Source: Rhizobium sp. CB3090 (GTDB lineage: Bacteria > Pseudomonadota > Alphaproteobacteria > Rhizobiales > Rhizobiaceae). Taken from it: a stretch of DNA of 64,000 nt. Under the pieces are notes generated by a model. The model was not told the DNA's origin and did not search any database. It saw only the letters and a list, made by a program, of their open reading frames with translations. The translations under genes and the position numbers were made by a program. This document shows, piece after piece, positions 8,368 to 17,039 of the stretch (positions are counted from its first letter, which is position 1; the number at the start of each line of letters is the position of its first letter). The stretch lies in assembly GCF_029714285.1 (NCBI RefSeq), contig NZ_CP121665.1:1-64000 (forward strand). The letters run 5' to 3'.

Positions 8368-10497
8368 ATGGCTCAGGCCACATCGAAAATCACCCTCAGT
8401 GCAGCCCGCGACATTCCCTTCAACAAACTGGTGCTCAGCCAGCAGAACGTCCGCAAGATCAAGGCGGGCGTCTCGATCGAAGATCTGGCGGAAGACATCG
8501 CCCATCGCGGGCTGCTCACCAGCCTCAACGTCCGCCCGGAACTCGACGGTGATGGCAACGAGACCGGCATATATCGGATCCCGGCGGGCGGGCGCCGTTA
8601 TCGCGCCCTCGAGCGTCTTGTGGCGCAGAAGCGTCTGGCCAAGACTGCCGGGGTTCCCTGCATCGTCAGCAAGGGCGAGACCCTCGAAGTCGAGGATTCG
8701 CTCGCTGAAAACGTCCAGCGCGTATCCGTGCATCCGCTCGATCAGTTCCGCGCCTTCCAGACCTTGCGTGAGCAGGGGTTGGGTGAGGAGGAGATCGCCG
8801 CGCGCTTCTTCGTCTCGGTTGCGACAGTCAGGCAGCGCCTGCGGCTGGCCTCCGTCTCGCCGCGGCTTCTTGATCTCTATGCCGAAGACGAGATGACGCT
8901 CGAGCAGATCATGGCGTTTTCGATCACCAACGATCCTGTTCGCCAGGAGCAGGTCTGGGACACGGTCTCGCGGTCGCATAGCCGGGAGCCGTACTACATC
9001 CGCCGACTGCTGACCGAAACCGCGATCCGCGCTAGCGACCGCCGCGCCGTTTATGTCGGTGTCGAAGCCTACGAGGCCGCTGGCGGCGTCGTGATGCGGG
9101 ATCTGTTCGACCAGGATCAGGGCGGATGGCTGCAGGATCCGGCGCTGCTGGAGCAGCTCGTGATGGAAAAGCTGAAGGCCGACGCCGAGGCGATCCGCGT
9201 GAGCGAAGGCTGGAAGTGGGTCGAAGCAGCCTTCGACTTCCCCTACGGCCACACATCCGGCCTGCGGCGCTTCTACGGCGATCAGGCCGAAATGACGGAA
9301 GACGAACTGGCCCGCTATGACGCCGCCCGCGCCGAATACGACAAGCTCGACGCAGAGTACGCGGAGGCGGACGAGTACTCGGAAGCGACCGAACAGAAAC
9401 TGGAGGAGCTTGGTATCGAGCTCGACCGGCTCAACGACCGTCCACACATGTTCGATCCGCAGGAGGTCGCCCGCGGTGGGGCCTTCGTCTCGCTCGGCGT
9501 GGGTGGCGAGCTCAAGATCGAGCGAGGTTTCGTGCGGCCCGAGGACGAACCGAAGGATGAAGCCGATCCCTCGGCTGATGCCGGCGATGGTGCCGATTAT
9601 GCCAGCAGCCTTCCGGCAACCGGAGCCGCCGGCGGCGAGGTTACCCAACCGGATGACGAGGACGACACAATCAAGCCGCTTCCCGACCGTCTCGTTCTCG
9701 ATCTCACGGCAGCTCGCACGATCGCTTTGCGCAATGCGCTGGCGAACAACTCGGTCATCGCCTTCATCGCGGTCCTGCATGCCTTCGTCCTGAAGACCTT
9801 CTACGTCTACGGCTCGGATTCGTGCCTGGAGGTGACACTGCAGAGCGCTCGCTTCAGCCAGACGCCCGGTCTCGGCGATACGGTCTGGACGAAGGAGATC
9901 GAGCAGCGGCAGGAAGCCTGGGGCCAGGATCTGCCCAAGGATCCAAACGATCTCTGGGATTTCCTGATCGAGCTCGACGAGGTCAGCCGGCAGGCGCTGT
10001 TTGCCCATTGCGCCTCGTTGTCGGTGAACGCGGTGACCGAACCCTGGAACAAGCGGACCCGGGCGATCGCCCATGCCGAGCAGCTGGCTCGCTCGATCGG
10101 CTTCGACATGGTGAAAGCCGGCTGGACGGCGACCGCCGACAACTATCTCGGCCGCGTCACCAAAGCGCATATCCTGCAGGCCGTCCGGGAAGCCAAGGGC
10201 GACCAGGCCGCGGAACTGATCGGCCATCTCAAGAAGACCGACATGGCCCGCGAGGCCGAGCGGCTGATGACAGGCTGCGGGTGGCTGCCGGAACCGCTTC
10301 GCATGCCGGTCGAAAGCGGCATCAACCAAAGCGACGCTGTCGCCGATGATGCCTCAGTCGGATCCGATGAGGGCGAGACCCCCTCGCAGCTCTCCAACCT
10401 GCCGGCCTTCCTCCTCGACCAGCCCGAAACATCGGACGACGACACGCAGGATATGGAAAGCGGGATCGACGGCGAGCATCTCGCCGCCGCCGAATAG
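8368..10497 (+). CDS. Large ParB/RepB-like DNA-binding plasmid protein
   Basis: A 709-residue protein of the ParB/Spo0J superfamily, separate from the RepB of the repABC cassette. The ParB N-terminal domain (about 14-110) has the signature IPAGGRRYRALERL and ENVQRVSVHPLDQFRAF. A KorB/ParB helix-turn-helix follows (IAARFFVSVATVRQRLRLA). The rest is an acidic linker (about 310-450) and a C-terminal region of unknown fold. GGAG precedes the ATG. Such long ParB-like proteins are common on rhizobial plasmids beside DUF932 and strawberry-notch genes. A role in gene regulation or plasmid maintenance is likely but unproven. Confidence 0.85.
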   Translation: MAQATSKITLSAARDIPFNKLVLSQQNVRKIKAGVSIEDLAEDIAHRGLLTSLNVRPELDGDGNETGIYRIPAGGRRYRALERLVAQKRLAKTAGVPCIVSKGETLEVEDSLAENVQRVSVHPLDQFRAFQTLREQGLGEEEIAARFFVSVATVRQRLRLASVSPRLLDLYAEDEMTLEQIMAFSITNDPVRQEQVWDTVSRSHSREPYYIRRLLTETAIRASDRRAVYVGVEAYEAAGGVVMRDLFDQDQGGWLQDPALLEQLVMEKLKADAEAIRVSEGWKWVEAAFDFPYGHTSGLRRFYGDQAEMTEDELARYDAARAEYDKLDAEYAEADEYSEATEQKLEELGIELDRLNDRPHMFDPQEVARGGAFVSLGVGGELKIERGFVRPEDEPKDEADPSADAGDGADYASSLPATGAAGGEVTQPDDEDDTIKPLPDRLVLDLTAARTIALRNALANNSVIAFIAVLHAFVLKTFYVYGSDSCLEVTLQSARFSQTPGLGDTVWTKEIEQRQEAWGQDLPKDPNDLWDFLIELDEVSRQALFAHCASLSVNAVTEPWNKRTRAIAHAEQLARSIGFDMVKAGWTATADNYLGRVTKAHILQAVREAKGDQAAELIGHLKKTDMAREAERLMTGCGWLPEPLRMPVESGINQSDAVADDASVGSDEGETPSQLSNLPAFLLDQPETSDDDTQDMESGIDGEHLAAAE

Positions 10498-10518
10498 GTT
10501 CACGAGCATCACATCACC

Positions 10519-10582
10519 TGACCCGATCGTCATTGCGGTCGGGTCTTCGTTGCAAAACAGCCCGGCCATCGCGCCGGGTTTT
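10519..10582 (+). terminator. Double hairpin between ParB-like gene and next gene
   Basis: GACCCGA...TCGGGTC (about 10520-10545) is followed by CCCGGC-CATCGC-GCCGGG and TTTTT (10561-10583). The second has the form of an intrinsic terminator. It ends 9 bp before the AGGAGG of the next gene, so it may attenuate rather than stop readthrough. Confidence 0.6.
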
Positions 10583-10601
10583 TCCGTTTCAGGAGGCACC
10601 C

Positions 10602-11258
10602 ATGCCTGACTTCACCATCGAGACCACCTACGACCTGCCGGTCTTCCGACGCCGCACTTACGCGGCGGACACACTGGAGGCGGCCTGCCGTGCCGCCATC
10701 GACGACGACAGCTGGGATATCGCCGAGAAGGACTTCGATTCCTCCGGTCCAGTTCATATCACTGGGCTCTGGGACGGCACACATGCGGCCTATGAAGGTC
10801 CACCCATCCAAGTCCCGCAGCAATTCGATGAACCTATCCAGCGCCGGGCGCGTCATTTCGAGATCCTGCTCGGACTGTTGAAGATGTTGTTGGATGACAT
10901 CAGTTCGGCCCGGCCGCCGTCGCTCGAATGGCTCGCCCGATCTGCCTGGGCGATTGCCCGAGGAGAAGCCATTCTCGCCGGAGAACCGGATCCTGAAGAA
11001 CCGGCCACCCCACCAAAGCCTTCCCACGTCCTGGTCAGGCTGCAAGAGGCTGGTGTGCGCGATGCAATCGCCGCCGTGCTCGAAATAGATCCGAGCTTCA
11101 AAGCTCTATCTCCCGAGGCAGTGACCGACGACGAGGTCCATGCAGCATGCGTTTCCATCGCCACCACGATGGATTTTTCCGACGTCGTCGGAAACGCCGA
11201 ATTCCAGGCTGCGCTCTCGGCGATTAGGTCGGCGCACCGCCGGCTGACGTTCGATTGA
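10602..11258 (+). CDS. Hypothetical plasmid protein of the ParB-like/DUF932 cluster
   Basis: A 218-residue soluble protein that I cannot assign to a named family. The first 60 residues (TIETTYDLPVFRRRTYAADT, then AACRAAIDDDSWDIAEKDFDSSG) read like a small alpha/beta domain. The middle is helical and the C-terminus is acidic. I start it at the ATG preceded by AGGAGG. It lies between the ParB-like gene and the DUF932 gene, with hairpin leaders on both sides, so it belongs to the plasmid backbone module. Confidence 0.75.
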   Translation: MPDFTIETTYDLPVFRRRTYAADTLEAACRAAIDDDSWDIAEKDFDSSGPVHITGLWDGTHAAYEGPPIQVPQQFDEPIQRRARHFEILLGLLKMLLDDISSARPPSLEWLARSAWAIARGEAILAGEPDPEEPATPPKPSHVLVRLQEAGVRDAIAAVLEIDPSFKALSPEAVTDDEVHAACVSIATTMDFSDVVGNAEFQAALSAIRSAHRRLTFD

Positions 11259-11290
11259 TCCTTCTTCTTCCCCAGTCATCCCTCAACCTC

Positions 11291-11314
11291 GCCCGGCCGC
11301 AGCGCCGGGTTTTC
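11291..11314 (+). terminator. Hairpin with T-run before DUF932 gene
   Basis: CCCGGC (11292-11297) and GCCGGG (11304-11309) form a short stem followed by TTTTCGTCTTT. It lies just ahead of the AAGGAGA of the DUF932 gene and repeats the pattern seen at 10561. Confidence 0.55.
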
Positions 11315-11333
11315 GTCTTTAAGGAGACATCCA

Positions 11334-12418
11334 ATGAACACTCTCGCTCCCACCACTCAGACCGTTCCCTCCGCCTTCAAGGTCGATATCTCGCGCGGCG
11401 AGAGGATCGCCCGCGTGTCGTCGGAATGGTTTTCGCGTCCTGATGATGAACGCTTCCTGTCACTGACCGATCTCTACGACACCGTTCGATCCCGCGCCGA
11501 GCGCGCCCATGCCAGAACGATCGAGAGCGCTGCGATCCGGGTCGAAGCGACGCGCGACAATGCGGAGCGGCTTGAGCTTCTCGTTCCGGGTCAGCGTCAA
11601 GCGATCGCACCGACCCATTGGAGCTACGGCCAGCTCTGCAGCCTCGTTCGCGCACCCGCCACCTATATGCGGCAGCTGCCAGCGCCGCTTGCCGCGATCA
11701 ACCTGCAGCACGGCCTGCTCAACCACCGTGCCGAGCTCGTCAAGACGCTCGAGATGGACGATCGGCGGCTTGAACTACGAGCCGTCACCGGGCCCGAATA
11801 CGGCCGCATCTGGGACCATGAACTGGTCTCCGCCGTGATGAAGATCGCCGGCAACGGGACCGGCGACACGATGTGGAAAGTGCCGGGTCAGCTCGATTGG
11901 GCAACGATGACCCACAATCCCTTCGTCGACATCACCAAGGATACGACGACGCTTTACGCCAGCGACCGGGACGTTTTCCTGTTCCTGGTGGACGACACCC
12001 ATCCGATCGAAGCCGGACGATTGCCGAATGGCGAGCCGGATCTCTATTTCCGCGGCTTCTATGCCTGGAACTCCGAGGTCGGCTCGCAGACGCTCGGCAT
12101 CGCCTCCTTTTATCTGCGGGCGGTCTGCGCCAACAGGAACCTCTGGGGCACAGAGAATTTTGAAGAAATCACCATCCGCCACTCGAAGTTCGCCGCCCAA
12201 CGATTTGCGCATGAGGCAGCACCCGCGCTCACCAGCTTTGCCAATTCGTCGCCGGCGCCCTTCATCGCCGGCATCAAGGCGGCGCGTGAGCGGATCGTCG
12301 CGCGCAAGGACGACGATCGCGAAGTGTTCCTGCGTCGTCGCGGCTTCTCAAAGGGCGAGACCGGCAAGGTGATCGAGATGGTGCTGTCGGAGGAGGGGAG
12401 GCCGCCCGAGTCGATCTT
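11334..12418 (+). pseudogene. DUF932 family protein, 5' part, split by a mobile element
   Basis: The first 361 codons of a DUF932 family (phage/plasmid-type) protein. It begins MNTLAPTTQTVPSAF after AAGGAGA. Conserved stretches include LRAVTGPEYGRIWDHEL at about 142-158 and FYLRAVCANRNLWG at about 260. Near codon 360 the frame enters foreign sequence (the RIT element). Removing 12419-18713 restores an open frame that continues SIFDFVQGITALARTK and ends at 18819, giving a 396-residue protein of normal family length. The unspliced frame ends at 12512 with about 30 junk residues. The function of the family is unknown. Confidence 0.9.
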
Positions 12419-12442
12419 ATGCCGATATCGGCATAAGATCGA
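12411..12442. repeat. Perfect 32-bp palindrome at the left end of the RIT element
   Basis: TCGATCTTATGCCGAT (12411-12426) is followed at once by its exact reverse complement (12427-12442). The palindrome spans the junction between DUF932 codons and the element's terminal repeat. The right end has only one arm, so the extra bases at 12419-12434 exist only on the left. Confidence 0.95.
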
Positions 12443-12529
12443 TTATGCGGAGTATATGATTATGCCGACCACGCCGTGCCAATTGCCGTCATGCTGGGCA
12501 AAATCCAACTGATTTACTCGGCATAATTA
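12435..12529 (+). repeat. Left 95-bp terminal inverted repeat of RIT element
   Basis: It begins AAGATCGATTATGCGGAG and ends ACTCGGCATAATTA. Compared base by base with 18619-18713 in reverse, the two are identical over 95 bp and diverge immediately on both sides. The repeat contains several copies of the motif TTATGCCG/CGGCATAA, probably recombinase-binding sites. Confidence 0.95.
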
Positions 12530-12601
12530 CGGCTCGTTTGACGAGCGAGAACGTGTCACCTTTAGGCTGGAAGTTCTCTGCTTTAAGCTGGGTGCAGGTG
12601 T

Positions 12602-15064
12602 GTGGCACGGACGATCGAACCGTTGAGCGGCGAAGAAATTGAACATGAGATTGGGCGTATCAAGCAACGCTTAGCGGCTTTGGACGCCGAGAAGAACGAG
12701 CTTGAGCGCATCCTCGTGTCGCTTGAGCAGGAGCTGGCGCTTGCCGTTACACGCTCCGACCAAACTGAATTGTTTGTCGGCGCCCCCGTTACCAACAACT
12801 CCCCGGTATCGGAAAAGGTGGCGCTGTTCCGCCGCATGTTTGCCGGTCGTATGGATGTTTTCCCTGTCCGATGGGAAAACCGAAAGACGGCCCGCTCGGG
12901 ATATTCTCCGGCTTGCGCCAACGAATGGGCAAAGGGGCTGTGCGGCAAGCCGAAGATCAAATGCGGAGATTGTCCCCACCAGGCATTTATCCCGCTTTCG
13001 GATGAGATTGTCGAAAGACATCTGCGCGGCGGTGACAGCTTCAGTGCCGGGGATTTTGTCGCCGGGGTATATCCTCTGCTGCAGGATGAGACCTGCTGGT
13101 TCCTGGCTGCCGACTTCGACAAGGAGAACTGGGCCGACGACGCCACCGCGCTTTTGGAAACATGCCGATCCAAGGGGATCGCAGCGGCGCTGGAACGGTC
13201 GAGATCCGGGAACGGCGGACATGTGTGGCTGTTCTTCGACGAGCCTGTGCCGGCACGGATTGCGCGTCAACTGGGAGCCGCGCTGATCACGGAAACGATG
13301 GAGCGGCGCCCGGAGATCGGCTTTGCTTCGTATGATCGGTTCTTTCCCAATCAGGACACGATGCCGGTTGGCGGCTTTGGCAACCTGATCGCTCTTCCGC
13401 TGCAACGAAGGGCGCGGGAAAAAGGAAATAGCGTATTCGTCGACAAGAACTTGCGCCCATATGACGATCAGTGGGCGTTCCTGTCGTCCTTGCCGAGGCT
13501 CTCCGCCGATGCGGTCTTTGAGCTTGTCGATGACGCGGAGAGGTCTGGCCGTGTCCTTGCCGTTCGGATGCCGGTGGAAGACGAGCATGCCGACGAGCCC
13601 TGGCGGATGACGCCGTCCAGGCGCTCCGACATCGGCCGAATAGAAGCTACGCTACCGAAGAGCGTCAAGATCGTTGTTGCTGATCAGGTCTATATCGACA
13701 GGACGGAGATACCGCCAGCTCTGACCACCCGGTTCATTCGCCTTGCGGCTTTCCAGAATCCGGAGTTCTATCGCGCGCAAGCCATGCGTTTGCCGGCCTT
13801 CGGCAAGCCGCGGATTATCTCATGTGCCGAGCTTCACCCTCGGCATGTGGGGCTGCCAAGGGGCTGTCTTGACGAAGCGATCGAACTTCTTAGAAACCAC
13901 GATATCGATGTCGACCTCCAGGACCATCGGGAAGACGGCAAGCAGTTGCCTGCTGGAATCTCCTTCCAGGGAGATTTGCGGCCGCCGCAACTGAAAGCTT
14001 TCGACGCTCTCGTCACTCACGATACCGGCGTGCTTGCCGCGACGACCGCATTCGGAAAAACCGTTCTTGCCGCATCGCTGATTGCTGAACGCGCGCGCAA
14101 TACATTGGTGCTCGTTCACCGTCGAGAACTGCTCGACCAATGGCTGGAACGCTTGCGTTCGTTCCTGAATATCGATCCGAAGCAGATCGGAATTGTCGGC
14201 GGAGGGAAGCGAAAGCCAACCGGAATAATCGACGTTGCACTGATCCAGAGCCTTGTCCGTAAAGGAGAGGTATCGGATCTTGTCGGGGAATACGGGCATC
14301 TCATCGTCGACGAATGCCATCACCTGTCGGCGGCGAGCTTTGAACTTGTGGCGCGCCGATCGAAAGCCCGGTTTGTCCTCGGCCTTTCCGCAACGGTCGC
14401 GCGTAAGGATGGCCATCACCCGATTATCTTCATGCAGTGCGGCCCGGTTCGCCACCGGGTCGGCGCGCAGCAGCAGGCGCTTGAACGAGGCATTCGCCAT
14501 CGTGCACGCGAGCGCTCGACCAAGTTCGAATTGCCGTTGTCACTGGCAATGTCAGAACGCCCCGCGATGCCGGCGGTCTATGCAGCGTTGAGCCAGGATG
14601 CGCGAAGAAACGACCTGATCTTCGACGACGTCCTGAAATCGCTTGAGGCAAAACGCTCGCCAATCGTCTTGACAGAGCGGAAGGATCATCTCGACTATCT
14701 TAGAGACCGCTTCTCGCCTTTCGTCCGCAACCTTGCCGTTCTGCGCGGCGGCATGTCCGCCGCTGAGCGTAAAGCGGCGGAAGCGGCATTGCGGGTACCC
14801 GACGAGCAGGAGCGCCTGATCCTCGCGACGGGCCGCTATATTGGAGAAGGCTTCGACGATCCCCGGCTCGATACGCTATTCCTGACCATGCCGATCTCGT
14901 GGAAAGGCACTTTGGCCCAGTACGTAGGCCGCCTGCACCGACAACATGACGACAAGTTGGACGTTCTCGTCATCGACTATGTCGATGCTGCCGTGCCTGT
15001 GCTGGCACGCATGGCGGCGAAACGGCGCACAGGATATCGGTCCCTTGGCTATAGGCTCGAATAG
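12602..15064 (+). CDS. AEP-type primase fused to superfamily 2 helicase (RIT cargo)
   Basis: An 820-residue multidomain protein. A coiled coil at about 8-45 precedes a Cys-rich patch (CGKPKIKCGDCPH near 117) and an archaeo-eukaryotic primase domain of the TOTE type, with the catalytic-looking FLAADFDKENW near 162 and SGNGGHVWLFF near 201. A Res/DEAD-like helicase follows, with Walker A TTAFGKTVLAA near 482, Walker B VDECHH near 570, and the motif VI region QYVGRLHRQ near 775. I infer nucleic-acid synthesis plus unwinding. Such primase-helicases have been proposed as parts of conflict systems; here it may serve defence or the element's own replication. The start codon is GTG and no strong ribosome-binding site is visible. 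Confidence 0.85.
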   Translation: MARTIEPLSGEEIEHEIGRIKQRLAALDAEKNELERILVSLEQELALAVTRSDQTELFVGAPVTNNSPVSEKVALFRRMFAGRMDVFPVRWENRKTARSGYSPACANEWAKGLCGKPKIKCGDCPHQAFIPLSDEIVERHLRGGDSFSAGDFVAGVYPLLQDETCWFLAADFDKENWADDATALLETCRSKGIAAALERSRSGNGGHVWLFFDEPVPARIARQLGAALITETMERRPEIGFASYDRFFPNQDTMPVGGFGNLIALPLQRRAREKGNSVFVDKNLRPYDDQWAFLSSLPRLSADAVFELVDDAERSGRVLAVRMPVEDEHADEPWRMTPSRRSDIGRIEATLPKSVKIVVADQVYIDRTEIPPALTTRFIRLAAFQNPEFYRAQAMRLPAFGKPRIISCAELHPRHVGLPRGCLDEAIELLRNHDIDVDLQDHREDGKQLPAGISFQGDLRPPQLKAFDALVTHDTGVLAATTAFGKTVLAASLIAERARNTLVLVHRRELLDQWLERLRSFLNIDPKQIGIVGGGKRKPTGIIDVALIQSLVRKGEVSDLVGEYGHLIVDECHHLSAASFELVARRSKARFVLGLSATVARKDGHHPIIFMQCGPVRHRVGAQQQALERGIRHRARERSTKFELPLSLAMSERPAMPAVYAALSQDARRNDLIFDDVLKSLEAKRSPIVLTERKDHLDYLRDRFSPFVRNLAVLRGGMSAAERKAAEAALRVPDEQERLILATGRYIGEGFDDPRLDTLFLTMPISWKGTLAQYVGRLHRQHDDKLDVLVIDYVDAAVPVLARMAAKRRTGYRSLGYRLE

Positions 15065-15123
15065 CCGAGAGATCGGGGCTCCCTTTTGTCTCCGACCTGG
15101 TGAAGAGGCCCCGATACCGTGCG

Positions 15124-16128
15124 CTACGTGGCGTTGCGCAGTTCGGTGAGCACCGCCATCAGCTTATCGGATGGTGGTCGGAAACGACCCTGCTTGATGG
15201 CTGGCGGCGCATGTGCTGCCAGCACAGCCAGCTTGTCGGCGGGATCCGCGCGTAGATAGGCTTCCGTGCTTTGCAAGCTTGCGTGACCGAGCCATAGCGA
15301 CACCTTGCGGACATCGCCGGTCGCGGCGAGCGTGTGCATGGCGCAACTGTGCCGGAGCACATGCGGCGTCACCCGCTTGCCGGACAACGCCGGCCGTTTC
15401 CGGGTGGCGGTAGCAACGTGCAGTGCCAACCGATGAGCGAAGCCGTCCCGGCTCATGCGTTCGCCGTTCCTGCTGAGGAACAGCTCCGGAGTCGAGGCTT
15501 GCGGCCTCACCACGATCCAAGCCCGCAACGCAGCCTGCGTCTCACGCCAGAGCGGCAGGACGCGCTCCCGTCGACCTTTGCCAAGAATGCGAACCATCGA
15601 AAGCGACCGGTCGGAAAAATCGTCGAGACGCAGCGAGAGCAGTTCGGAAACCCGCAGTCCGGCTGCATAGGTCAAGTGCAGCATGGCCCGATCTCGCACG
15701 CCGCCCCAGCTTCGTGGGTCTGGGGCGGAAAGAAGTTCTTTTACCTCTTCCAGTGTGAGGTAATCGATCAACGCCTTGTCGCTTCGCTTCATGGGCAAGG
15801 CTCGTATCCGCAACGCCTGCTCAAGACATGCGGGTGCCTTGTACTCAAGGTAGCGAAAGAATGATCGGATTGCCGCAAAGCGGGCGTTGCGTGATCGGGC
15901 CGCATTGCCACGTTCTCCTTCGACATGATCAAGGAACGCCAGAACCAGGTCCGGATCAATCTCCTCGACGGAGAGGTCGGATGGCCGCCGTTTTAGCCGT
16001 CCGGCGGCGAAACGCACCAGGAGAGCGAAGGCGTGAGCATAGGTGGCGATCGTATGCGGGCTGGCGTTACGTTCTCGAGGGAGGTGCTCTCGTAAGAAGG
16101 CCGTCAGCAAGGGAGCGAGAGCCGTCAT
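15124..16128 (-). CDS. ritC: Third tyrosine recombinase of the RIT trio
   Basis: A 334-residue tyrosine site-specific recombinase. The SAM-like N-terminal domain (about 8-105) and the catalytic domain (about 120-320) are complete. Catalytic residues visible are the Arg in AAGLRVSELL, the HxxR of TPHVLRHSCAMH, the second His in LWLGHASLQ, and Tyr in STEAYLRAD. Its start overlaps the stop of the second recombinase by 4 bp. It is last in a three-gene minus-strand operon that converges on the primase-helicase gene, with only 59 bp between the stops. Confidence 0.93.
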   Translation of the reverse strand: MTALAPLLTAFLREHLPRERNASPHTIATYAHAFALLVRFAAGRLKRRPSDLSVEEIDPDLVLAFLDHVEGERGNAARSRNARFAAIRSFFRYLEYKAPACLEQALRIRALPMKRSDKALIDYLTLEEVKELLSAPDPRSWGGVRDRAMLHLTYAAGLRVSELLSLRLDDFSDRSLSMVRILGKGRRERVLPLWRETQAALRAWIVVRPQASTPELFLSRNGERMSRDGFAHRLALHVATATRKRPALSGKRVTPHVLRHSCAMHTLAATGDVRKVSLWLGHASLQSTEAYLRADPADKLAVLAAHAPPAIKQGRFRPPSDKLMAVLTELRNAT

Positions 16129-17039
16129 GGCAGTTCCTCCCCGAACAGTTGCTCACTCGCGGCAGCAATGTTGTGCATCAGAACGGGCGTCGCCTCCAGA
16201 TACCAGTAGGTATGCGCGATATCCGAATGGCCGAGATAGGTGCTGAGTGCCGCCATGTGATGAGCGACGGCTTGCCGGTCATGAGCGCAGGCTTCGAGCG
16301 AGCGGACTGCAAAGGTATGGCGCAAATCGTGCAGGCGCGGCCCCGGCGTTCCTGTCGGCCCCCGAAACCCGAGCTGCCGGGCGATCCGCACAAACGTCAC
16401 GTGTGCTGTTACCTTACTGGGGGCATAGCCGGTTCTGAGAGCGAACAAATCATTGCTGTCACTATCGGCCCTGTTGCGTATGGTGAGATATTCGGCCAAG
16501 GCGCGGCGGGTCGTCTCATGGACTGGTAGCAGCCGGTCCTTGCCGAACTTTCCATTCCGGACGATCAGCCCGTCATCCGTGATGTCGCTTCGCTGCAACG
16601 CCAGAGCTTCCGACACCCGCAGACCGGTTGCTGCCAGAAGGCCAAACAGGTGATGGTAAGTACAGGGACCAATGGAGCCTATATGAGGCAGCTTCAGTGC
16701 CGCTTCCAGGATGGCACGAATCTGATGGGTTTCCAGAAGGTACGGAGCGGGACGCGGCCGTTTGCCGCGACCGAATGCCCCGGCAGGTGGCACTTCGTGC
16801 AATGGATCCTCGGCGTTCAGAAATGCGCAAAACCGCCGGACGGCGTCGTAGCATGATCGAGCGCGAACGGGCGACGAGGCACTCGCACACCAGTCATGGA
16901 TGCGCGTAACGGAAGTGTATCGATCTCCGTGGGCCTCGGCATAACGGGCATAAAGGGTAAGGGTTCGGCTTTGCTCGTCGAATGTCAGACCGAGCCGACG
17001 GTGAAGGGCGACGTAGCGGATGACATTGTCGATCAGCAT
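16125..17039 (-). CDS. ritB: Second tyrosine recombinase of the RIT trio
   Basis: A 304-residue tyrosine recombinase. It has TGLRVSEALALQRSD (first catalytic Arg), RLHDLRHTFAVRSL (HxxR), TYLGHSDIAHTYWYLE (His and the nucleophile Tyr). The gene overlaps its upstream partner by 7 bp and its downstream partner by 4 bp. Such overlaps are characteristic of RIT operons, in which the three proteins are thought to act together. Confidence 0.93.
   Translation of the reverse strand: MLIDNVIRYVALHRRLGLTFDEQSRTLTLYARYAEAHGDRYTSVTRIHDWCASASSPVRARSCYDAVRRFCAFLNAEDPLHEVPPAGAFGRGKRPRPAPYLLETHQIRAILEAALKLPHIGSIGPCTYHHLFGLLAATGLRVSEALALQRSDITDDGLIVRNGKFGKDRLLPVHETTRRALAEYLTIRNRADSDSNDLFALRTGYAPSKVTAHVTFVRIARQLGFRGPTGTPGPRLHDLRHTFAVRSLEACAHDRQAVAHHMAALSTYLGHSDIAHTYWYLEATPVLMHNIAAASEQLFGEELP

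Noticed and set aside
8353..10329. Long minus-strand open frame (658 codons) opposite the ParB-like gene
   Set aside because: It mirrors a GC-rich coding gene with clear ParB motifs. The translation is low-complexity, has no ribosome-binding site and matches no family.
12602..15064. Defective Walker A motif in the cargo helicase
   Set aside because: TTAFGKT lacks the usual second Gly but still fits the AxxxxGKT pattern found in this helicase group, so I do not treat it as inactive.
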